Assembly: GCA_025642075.2 (NCBI GenBank)
Contig: JAODUO010000182.1
Location: 402,501 to 466,500, forward strand
Direction of reading: 5' to 3'
DNA from: Ridgeia piscesae
Lineage: Eukaryota > Annelida > Polychaeta > Sabellida > Siboglinidae
Length of the DNA stretch: 64,000 nucleotides
Positions 24,062 to 36,000 of this stretch are shown here, one piece after another (within the stretch, counting starts at the first letter, position 1; each line of letters opens with the position of its first letter). The position numbers were made by a program, and so were the translations under genes. The notes under the pieces were generated by a model. It worked only from the letters and a program-made list of their open reading frames with translations. It searched no databases and was not told the DNA's origin.

Positions 24062-27000
24062 CTACGAACTGGCGCTGAGCCGCTTCTCCTGTTCGATGGC
24101 TGAAATTGAAAATGAACCAAATTAACACAAACGATTAATTAGTGATTAAGATTATTATAATGCCTGAATTATCAGAATGAACTTGTCAGCCATCAAAATA
24201 TGGTTTTCTAGAATGCAAGGGCAGTCAATAACAGCAGCAAAGAAACGTGTATAACTGCATCATGCATTCATGTGAATATTCCAATTTTGATAATAAAATT
24301 ACTGCACAGGATAGATGACTTATCTCTACTGTTGTGACAGCATTGGTAGACTTTCACCTCTTGTCCACACCACCTGACAGGGTGGCATTGTCACTACTGT
24401 CTCTACATAAGTGTGGCTATTTTGGGTAAGGGACAGTAACCTGAATGGGGGAGGAGGGTAAATATAATTGTTAGACATTTATTTTTAACACAGACATTGA
24501 TACATAAACAGTGAGCAGGTCGTCTGAACATGTTAGTTGCAAAGCAAGTAAACTGACTTGTACACAATTTACAGGGAATTACAGTTTGGAGTTTGTTAAA
24601 TAATAACAAAATAGTACTGTATGCCCAACAAACAATAAATACAAATCAGCAGGATTAAATCAACTTTCATAATTTCATAAGTTACAGTGGGCTACCAGTA
24701 TTGGCATTATAATGGGGCAAATTTAATGTCTTAGAAGTCCTACAGACCAATTTATGTATAGCAACAACGATGCAGCTATATTAAACCACTCTGAGTAAGT
24801 AGTTGACATTGCTGAGAAGTGCATAATTTTTCCACTTTAGAAACGCTCGTTCACATGACTCAGTCAGAGTTCATATGACTCAGTTAGTTATATATTGGAA
24901 TTAGCAAATCACATGTAATGATGTACATGACTAAGCCAATATGGTAAAATTGTCCACTATGAGCACAGCATACTGACGACTCATTCATGCTGGAATATTC
25001 TACAGTCTTTACATTGCAGTCCTCAAATATAACCAGGTTTATTTATGTGATTTTCTATTTCGCCAATTTTCTAGCTGTTGTTTTTAACACCATTTAAAAC
25101 ATTGGTGTATTTTTTTTGGTGGAGGCTTGGCTGACCAATTAACAGATGTAGAATTTGAACTTTTAACAGACAATGAAAGCACCACAAACTTGTTGTGCAT
25201 TGACTATTACGATTGTAGCCATGGTAACTCGGCAACCAATCACATCATCGTGTCACATTATCTCCTCTGTTTTAAAGGTGGTGTCCTAAATTCACAGAAT
25301 CCAGAAAAACAATGGTTTAATTTTTTACTGATTCAAACAAAAAATCTTCAATTCACGTTGCGCAATTCCAAGCAATCCGATTTCCAAAAAGACATCAAAA
25401 TCTCACCAAATTCAACTTAGGACATTACCCACCATACTGCTAGATTCTGACCCTCACCACAGCATCAAATATACATTAGTATTGGTTCTACTCAATAGAT
25501 TGTTATTTTGCTACAATACATGGCGATGACCAACCTTCCATACGTAGGCCTGGATGGATATAGCTAAAAATGTCTGGGATTTTGCAAACTTCTCTTACAA
25601 TTCATCAGTGACCCAGGGTCCATGTCACATGGTTCAAGGACACTTACTCTCTTCTTTGCCAAAAATTAATAATTAAAGCAAATTTGTTTAATCACAACTG
25701 TAAAGATTCAACTCACATCAATGTTTTGAGCACCTATGCTGGCCTTCCTTAGGAAGTGCGGAGGAAGGTTGCTGGTGGCAGTTGAAACATTGAATCTTTA
25801 CAGTTGTGAATTAAGAAACTTGTTCTAATTACTTACTCTCCTTGTTGGGCAGCGGGTTCTTCTCCGCCGTCTCCGCATGCCTCAACAGACCCTTGTCAAA
25901 CTTGCTGATCCCCTCGATCGTCTTCTCCTGCGTGATCACTGAAACACAACGCATTCACTCAAACACTTGTTTTGAATCCTGTTTTAAATTAAATTTTTAA
26001 ATAATGTTATTATTACTAGAGAAAATATGATCAAGGCACATTTCCTTCCAAGTTGCATTTAGCCAAATATAGTGTTCACTGTTCAACAAATCTTCTTGAG
26101 ATTGAAATGTTAAAACTGCGCAAAAGATTCAAATTGAAAAAAATTCTACTGGAGATATTGCAGGGCCCCTTGACGGGCAGTGTACTTGCAATGTTCCTAC
26201 GCTAAAATGACTGGTTCAGTCAAGTTTCTGCATGGATGACCCCTGCCTGAGTGTAAAGAGAACATGCCGCCTTGCTTCACTACTGTATATACCAAATATA
26301 ACATGTATGCCAAATATAAGAAAGAGAACATTATCAGCTCTAGCTCCCAACATTTCCACGACAGAAAAGTGAAACACCAGATTTACAAAAGGGATCATCA
26401 GGCATGATATGCACACATTTCCACATATGTTGATCATGTAACTATTCAAAGTAACCTTTTTGGTGGATTTTACCATAAAAATATGCTGACTAACGGTGTC
26501 ATCTAAAATAACTTAAATTATATCCCTCCCTCATGTGTATTTGACATAATTAACATAGCCCAGCATCCACTACTTGTTTATCTCCTCAGGACAAAATATG
26601 GGGTTGTGGCCCATAGGATCCAGGCACTGGTATCGCCAAATCTCATCTGGTGTGTGGGGGGGAATTTATGGGATCCCATTTCAGCCTACATACAGTGTCA
26701 GCTAAAGAAATCTCCCCACGTGGTTGAAAGACAGTCCTGATCGTTTTTGTTTGACCATAAAACTGAATGGCCTACATAATTCACAGTATATGTCATGGGA
26801 GAACCCATTACTGGCTTTTCGGTTATGAAGAATGGAAATAAAACATGCCTTTCCTTGGTTCAGGTAGGTAATGATTAATTAAATGTATAGTACATAACTA
26901 AAATCGTATAGCACTGTTTCAGGTCTTTATTCTGTCAAGACTTTTTCACAAAAAGTTCATTATTATGTACTCGAGTTAAGCTGTTTTAAACAGTGCAGTC

Positions 27001-30000
27001 TTAGCAGCAGTGGTTTTGCACTGTTTGACAGACTGAAGCAGACCATCTCAAAGTTCATGTGCTGCTTTGGAGAATGAGTAGCCTCCGAAAACTTGAGACA
27101 CAGTTAGCAAACCTGCAGAATGGGTAATTAAATATATGTAACTTTTTACAGCAGCACCGAGGCAGACAAAGTTTATGAATGTTCCAAGTAGTGCTCCCGT
27201 TCACAAAACAGCCATTATTTGGCTCGTAACTAGTGATTTAGATCAGCACTACCACTCCATACACAAGGCACAAATACTTCAGGACATGACACAAGTAAGC
27301 ATTGCCTTCTCCAGAATAAAAAAAACAGAAACTGCATTTTATATGTAAAATTATCATCCCGTGTATTTTTATTATTATTATCTTCACTATTTAATTACTA
27401 TTTTTCCCAGTTCAGTGCTTAACTAAAATATTTAACTGTTTTTACTTTTTATTTCATTTACTGTTTAATAATTTTTATAATTTGCCAGCGTGATGGTGAA
27501 CTACTTAAGCCAATGGTGATGCAACAAAGACTGTTTGATTACTATTATCTTGACGCTAGGAATGACATCATCTCTCAGTCATACTCAGGTCAAACTTCAA
27601 TGCTGAGTGTGTAATTGAATTAGGTACACAACCCTGACTTATCAGCAACACAGACAAAAACTACTCTTATGTCAAAAGACTCGACCTTGACATTATGTCC
27701 GGGTTGTTATGACTGCAGCGGATCTGTCAGATGTACAGTACAGTACAGTACAGTACAGTACAGTACAGTACAGTACAGTACAGTACAGTACAGTACAGTA
27801 CAGTACAGTACAGTACAGTACAGTACAGTACAGTACAGTACAGTACAGTACAGTACAGTACAGTGGAAACACAATTGCTTACTTGACACTGCACTCATTT
27901 TTCAATGGAGCAACATTTTCCACATGAAAAGAACATTTACATTACACCCTCAAAGTTGAAACTACTACAAACTTGTAACAGCAAACTTGTGAGTATTGAA
28001 CCATACTGGATTACACAGATTATGGGCTTTAAAGCATGACTGATCATTTCTCAAAGTATGTTTACGATTGTGAGTTTTGTTGCAAAACTGTAAGTTTTCA
28101 ATCATTCTGGATCCCACAGAATTACGAGATTAAAAATTCTTCTTTTGTCAAATTACCGGTACCCACATAAGTTTAGTATTCACTGCTAAACTGAATCAAA
28201 TTTTAAGGTGTTTGACAAGAACAGGTTTAAGTATTGGGCTATATGAAAAATCAGTGTCAACCGCAATCATACAGTTGGTATTTAATTACTTTTGGATCAT
28301 CTGTTGAGGAAAAACAATAAACTGTACACGAAATGACGAGATTATAAAGAATTTTGTTTCTGCATAAATCGCATCATTGAAAGGCATGACCCAGACATTA
28401 TTTCTGTACAGAACATGTCTGTGTGACATTATACCTGGTGCAGGTTGACACATCACAGTACAACGATTAACAGTGATAGTAATCTGTCATATTTATGACA
28501 CACATGTCAATGAAACTGCCCAATGCATACGTACATTGTGTCAACCTAAAATTCTGAAACAGTGCACGTGCACGACACTGTGAATATGTAATGTTTTTGC
28601 AGTACACACGTATACCAATAAACAGCAGATGTGGCAGCATGTTTTTATATAGCACCGGACAAACCAAATGGAGTCAAATTTATTGCATTGGCCAATGCCC
28701 TTGTATGACGCGATCCTAAAGATAGCATCACGGAAAGTGAAAACTGCTAGCACTATGTGGTGATTATCACAGCACGCAGTCACAGAAAAAGTAGCAAGTG
28801 CCATTCGATCTAAATTGCCTTCTCATTAATTCCGTGCGTTCAACTCTGGGCATTTGGTGTCACATAACACAAATTTATGTAACACAGACCAGGCAATATC
28901 TGCTGTGATAAAGGTGTTCATCTGACCAAACACATGAAGACAGCATTATTGCTTTCCATGTAAGGATAAACTATTTGTTGTCAATCAAACTGCCAATAAA
29001 CTGAATCAGTGAGCTGAGGAATTTAGGACATTTTTGGTTGAAATAAACCTTACTACCACAGTTCATTCCCGATTTCCCAACAGGGGCGCCACTTGTCCCG
29101 TCACCACTGCTACAACTTTATAACAAATTCAAAATGAATGTCTGGTGGAGTGGTGTCAATGACTGGTTTATAACTTTATAACACTCAATGTCATTGTCAT
29201 TTGCAATGTGCTGCATCATTACAAATGTGCAGTTGATTACTGCAACACAGTTTCTAAAAAAACGTTTTTCAAAAATGCTTTTTGCAATTCACCAGGTAAC
29301 CTTTCCCTAATGCTCAACAAGATCCAATATAACATGAAGGCCAACATGTCTGAAACTGTTGGACATTCTATTCGGTATTTGTTTGAAATTATGACCCCAA
29401 ATTCTTTGACAAAACTATAGGGCAATGTTGTTTAGATGAGAACTATACGTTGGGAAAGACCGACATGGCATATGCTGTACCACCCTTTAATGTATACCCA
29501 AATATAAAACTGCTCATAAGGCAAAGTTTGATGCATGCAACTGAAACTTCTTGAATATTAGAAAAAAAACATAAAAAGGGCAACATTTATTAAATGTTGG
29601 ACTAGGAGCCGTTTTTATCTGCCACTTGCTTGCAAATGAAATATAAACCTGTGTAAGAATGCGCAGAAACCTCCATGACAAATGTACATGATTGGTGGGG
29701 TGTATGGGGGGGTTGGGTTGGAGGGTGAGGTTAGGTGGGGTTGAGGGTGGGGTTGGAGGGTGGGGTTGGAGGGGGTGGGGGTTTGAAGGGTGGGGTTGGA
29801 GGGTGGGGTTGGAGGGTGGGGTTGGAGGGTGGGGTTGGAGGGTGGGGTAGGAGTTGAGTTAATGACCAGTTACCAGTTTTGTCCGGGAGTGTTGACTTCT
29901 CCACTGTGTCTGTGTGGTGCATTTGAGTTTTGTCGAAGTCACTGATCTGACTCAGTCGCTTCTCGTGTTGTTTCACCTCAGTCAGTGCTGCAGGGGCAAA

Positions 30001-33000
30001 TAACAACAATGATAACAACATAGATAGCAGCGGAAATAACAACGTAAATAACAGCGCAGATAAAAATGCAAACAACCAAGTGAAAATCTGCAATTTTAAA
30101 CAAACAGACATCAACGTCTTTCTGGGTGGGGAGAGAGTTAGAGATTATTATTAAGCACGTTTTAATGAAAAAAGAAACAGGATCCAGATTCATTTTCTAC
30201 GAGATGAAGCAATTATAGATGGTGGAAATAAACTAAAACTCATTATAAACTGTTTTAACGCCAAATGAAAGATTGTTATCCAAAAAGGAAGCTGCACCAT
30301 GTGACCACAATTTTGTCGTTAAGTCATATGACATACACTTCTTGTTGCCATGGCGACATGCTGGTATGTGAAGTCCTTTTGGAATTCGCTGTGTTGGAAC
30401 CGACTGTTGGCAGTGTCACATGTCACTGTTGTAAATCAGCAAACAAAACTTTTAACAAAACAGACAGCCTATGGTGCAGCTCCGGCCAACCGGAAAAACA
30501 GAACTCCGGGCAACATAATTTGGATGTCAGTGCAAACGTTCATAAACCAGACACAGCTCTGTGTTTATTGAATCAAGCGCAACTGACATTACGACTGTCA
30601 CGTCCGATGTCACAGGCGTCGGTCGCGTCACGTGACCTACGTACTTTTGTTGTCGGGAAGGGGGTTCTTCACATCCACACTGGTTCGGTTTAACCCCGCT
30701 CTGTCAAAGCCCTCAATACCGTTCACAAAACGGTCATGCTCTTTTTCTGCGATTATACCTAGCAGCAGCAAAGGGTTAAGGCTGAAGCAGGCAGCAGGAA
30801 GCAGTTCATTGCGGCTAGCTAGCATGCAAAGGGTTAATTCTACAGCAGCCAAATAATGCGAATGATTATGTAGGGTTAGTTATTCAAATCCACCACGTTT
30901 ACAGCAATTAAACACTAAATCTGCAAACCCCCAAAAATCTTCCAATGTGCCGTTATCAGTATTACAAGCTAATCCACAGTGACTGAATTTAGGATAAAAG
31001 ATGGCCACACGTCAATTACACCAATATATCTTAAAAACATAACATTGGAGAAATAACATCAGCATAAGAGATTTTCACGTTACTTTAAACCCAAAAAATC
31101 AATGCCTAACCCACAATAAACTCAAAACGGCAATGCCTCATCCACAAAGATCCCAGCTATAATAATGCACCATCTTTAATACTACCTCACCGTCAAAAAT
31201 ACTTTGCACAAAGCCTCCAAATAGCGAAACAGCACACACTCGATACTAGCACCACTACACTGTATTTAGTTTCGTACCATCGCATTACCAAACAAGCAAG
31301 CAGCGGTGTGAAAGTTCCCAATCACCGCAAATATGGCTAGTTTGCTACGTGAACACACTACCCAAACCACCACGCTGGGAAGAAAACATCAACCTACTCT
31401 GCGAGTCGGGTAGTGGATTTTTCTCCTCAGTTTTTGCGGCTGCCAGTGCTTGTTTATCGAAGTTCTCGATTCCCTTTACGAGCCCTTCGTGTTGTTTCTC
31501 TGCCTCCAGACCTGTTCATGGTTGGCAAGCTTAGCAATGGCGCACATGTACAGCCACAGCATGCAGCTAGGGGGCAGCACGGGTGCTAGTCCGTGTAGGA
31601 CATGTTCGAGAGGGTGACTAGTGGTAGAGGGTTCTAGAGGTTTGCGAGAGTAACGAGATTGCGATTGAGAGGGGAGGTAGGCAAGGAAGTATAGTTTATC
31701 AAGATTTGTATATTGAAACAAAATAAATTCTTATATTTTTTAGTTTTATCTTCAAAAACGGCCAGCTAATATACAATTATCAGTAGATTGTATATTCTAT
31801 TCATTTATAGTATTTTGTTAGAATTAATATGTTGATATTTAATCTGTGCCAAACTCTCACTTCAACAATAATATTATCTTTGATAATTTATTATTAATAT
31901 TATCTTTGATAATTTATTATTAACATAATCGTCAAGTCGGATGACAGTAACAAAAGTGTAGCAATTTTCCTAGGATTTCTGTGATTTTCACTAAAAAGAT
32001 GTCACTAAACTTTGACCTTTTACCTAGTTATATAGGAGAAAGTGTGTGTAACAAAAGATTAATTGAACAAGTTTGTTTTTCATTCCAACTTAACTCCTGT
32101 GCAAACACCTGTTTAAATTCATTTTGCAAATAAACTAGAAAACGGTGTGTAATTTTATTTTTTATTTAATTCATTCACTTGCCATGTACTACCGGTAGTT
32201 CAATTCACTTTCAACATGACTATGTCCATTACATTTTACATTTCAAGCCCCCCAAAACACTGATTGGCAAACTGAGTAAGTATCTGTTAACTGCAGCTTT
32301 TAATATAATAAATATGGCGTAAAAACTAGTCGTGATTTGTGCCGCTTTAGCAAGGATTAAATATGTTTCCTTCAGTAAGTTTAAAATGTGACCTGTGGTT
32401 CTATGTATCACATGGAACCACAACTCACATTTTAAACTTTCTGAACGAAACATAATTAATCCTTGCTAAAACGGCACAAGTCATGCCTAATTTGTACGCC
32501 ATACTTGTCGCATGCAAGACATGCAGATTACTGTTCATTTATTTGATGGACATGCATCTATACAACATAATAAATACATTTAACTGGAATCATAACTGAG
32601 GAAATTTGCAACAGCTTATGTGATGTGTATTTTGGCATCACATATAACACAACTGTGTTGGTAAAACATACCCTATAAACTAAGCCATGACAGGCAGATG
32701 TAGATTGTGGGTGGCCATAAATACAATAACAGTTGAAAATATAATATAGTCCAATAATAAAATAATTCATGTTGCTTTTTATAGTTCACTGACATACTTA
32801 GAAATAATAATATATACCTTATTAATAGCAATATAACAATTTGTTTATAGAGTATTCAGTTCTCAAATATTTATAACTTAATTGCCGAAATGTTTTAAAA
32901 TTGCCCGTCTCGTTACTGCCATGGTCTAAGTTACTATGTGTTAGACACATGTGCTAAAAATGTACCTGGTCACCTTGATAATGTGTAATTTGTAGCACAG

Positions 33001-36000
33001 TTACCAAAAGGATAAAAATTATCCAGTACAGCTGAGGGCAGTAATATTTCATTTTTATTACAATCTCATTATTTATAAGTAATGTTTGAACATTCAGAAT
33101 GTAATGCCACAATGATTTGTAGTTTGTAATGAGACTAACATACATGTACTTATGACATGCTTTGCAAGCATTATTATTAATATGATTGTTGTAAATAAAA
33201 TTATCTATTTATGTTAGTAACTGTTATATCCATACAAAGATGGCTGACATCATGCTAGAGCCGTTGCCATGGCGATACCTACTGGACTGGTCGGGGAGGG
33301 GATTCTTCTCAACTGTTTCTGTGGTTTTCAGTTGCGTCTTTGGGAATCCTTCTATGGAGCTTCGGAAATTCAATTCCTTCTTTTCCATTTCCAAAGCTAC
33401 ACAATGGAGACACAAACACAACACTGATAATTGTCATGCAAATTCAAAAACGAATAAAAAACAAGTGAACAAACTGATAGTAAACAACACATTGGATCGC
33501 CGAGGAGCCAGTAATGAGTATGAAGTGTAAACAATAAATGGTGTAATATTCTTAAAACAGAACATGTAATATACAAAAACAGAAATGTCAAGTAACAGTA
33601 CAAAAAAATCAAACACCACACAGAGAAACAGCAATGATACATTGTCAAAAGCGAAACAAATACAACACAATATTGTTCTACCTCGAAAGTCGCATTAAAA
33701 CAAATTTAAACAATGCCATCAGGTATAACAAATCAACAAATCTAGCAGTGTAATGCGTGGGCATATATCACGTGACACAGCCTTAGTTAAGGGTATATCT
33801 GTGTTATTAAATTTGGTTGCAGAGAAGGGTGTCACACCAACCAGTAGAAGGCACAAGTTGTTAGTTGTCTATGAAACCAAATTGGGGAAGTCGCTGCATG
33901 TCTGCCTGACTGCCTACATTCTACTGAACTGCTCTGAATTTGAGCATGGGCAAGACTGGAGCTTCTCAAACAAGGATTCCTTTGTGTTATCCAGAAGGCT
34001 TGTGCATGCCATTAACCAAGTCAACAACAGCTGGGCAAAACATTTGCCTGCAACTAAGCCAAGCAATGAGCTCGCTATCTGGCGATCTTCCACTCTGTCT
34101 CACAATTTTGATTATATTTCACCTGAAACTGTCATCAGCACGAATGTTGGCACAAAATTTGTGACAACAAACAGAAAAACGATATTAAATTTACAACGTC
34201 ATCTGCACTGGTGAATAAGTGCTATGTTGATTACACAGACTGGAGGAGAAATGTTACGTAACATGTCTGGCTCTCGTGAAACAATCAGGATGGAATTCAC
34301 ACCTGACTCAACAGTCACAGAACTGTTACACAATACATGCAACAAAATGTTCATTTACTCTATCAAAGTTTCTACTGGTGTGGCCAGTGCATTAAAATAA
34401 TTTTGCAAGTGTGATACTTTACTTTTACTGAGTGACCATGTGACAGGATCTTGGTTCTAGGCTTCTAGCTGCAGGAAATAGTTTTCATTGGGCAAAAATT
34501 ACAGCACTTGACAGTAATGTATACAGCTGCAACCAGCTGTGACATGAGAATGACTTATTTGGACAACATCCAAACACTTGTCATTTCAGCATGTGACATA
34601 GCAGTTTGCGAATACATGAAATGTGTGACATCACAACACATTGTGCACGCTCGCAGTGGTGTATTTACGTGTTTTGTTCGAACTGGGTTTTCCAACAGAA
34701 TCCAGACAATACAGATATAAAATCATCATTGTGAGTAACATTTCCTAATTTTGCAAACACAGATTTATAAATCTATCAATGGACATTTAAAAATAAAAAA
34801 GTTTTCATTAATTTAATATATTCTGTAATTTATTCTAGCTAATTGATAATAATTACTAATATATAATATATAAGTGCTTTTTGGTATGAATATCAACATA
34901 ATTTAATCTTTTTAAATTTTAATATATTTTAAAATAAAAACTCTAAATGTGCTTGCACAATTGCTATAAGCTACAAACTATAAATCTACAATTAGCTTCT
35001 TGCATATAAATATCCCAATGTTATCCAATTAATTATCCAATCTTTCTAACATGTAACATTTATCTGTGCACTACACTATTAGAACACTCCCTGTTATGAA
35101 TATAAAGACAATTTCTTGGATGCAGGTATCCAACGGGACACAAGACACTTATTAGTTATTACTAGTCCTTCACAGTATCAGGTAGTCAGAAAAATATCCA
35201 CTGAAATGTTGACAGTGTCCCTGTTGACAATGTCCCAACTACTATGTGGGTCACACACTGCAGAGACAGACATCTCCTGTCTCCACGTAGTTGACACCTG
35301 CAATGTTGACAAGAGACATGACTGATGTGGCCCCCAGCAAAGGTAGACTCAGCAAACACATTTTCTAGGTCAGCGTCACTCCACTGCTTAAGTTCCCAGG
35401 TAACAGATAAAACAGTCACTGTCACAGACTGTATGTCATGTTTCTCGCTGTGTAGCACAGTTACCAGGTCAGTTAACTTTACCCAGTTCAGTAACATTTT
35501 GACATATAATTGTTATTAAAAATACAAATATATGGTAACATTTTCATCCTAGACCATTGGAAAAATACTGGGCAACTAATTCTTTTTAATTACCCTTTTA
35601 CAATATCAAATCTCATAATTAAGATAGACATTTACTTCACAATTGCCGCAAAAATACAAAAAATCAGGGTATAACAATTTAAACCATCTCATTTGTCTCC
35701 TATCTTCAAGAACCAAAAATACTTGTTTTATCTTGTAAAGTTTACTTCCTGCCAGGAAGACATGAGCTGAAATGACCTTTGCTACAAGTCATGTTCCCTA
35801 CATAGGGACACACTCACCCTTCTGATCTGAAGGACAAGCAGGTCTATCCAACACGATTAACCTTATCTTGTGACTTATCAGTGAATGTGGGCAGAACATT
35901 TTATACCCCACTTGAAGCCATGACAAACACAGCCCAATTTGGTGACAGTAAATACACAGGTCAGCCAAGCACAAACATGGCCATAAAACACACTTCAAAC

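Noticed and set aside
27669..27959. YSTVQ repeat open frames on both strands
   Set aside because: They are the stop-free (CAGTA)n microsatellite.
29731..30114. 127-codon frame with HPPTPP repeats
   Set aside because: It is thymosin exon 5 read through its donor into the C-rich minisatellite. The real exon ends at 29874.
30265..30693. Plus-strand 142-codon open frame
   Set aside because: It overlaps the end of thymosin exon 30758-30645 in antisense, has low-complexity composition and matches no family.
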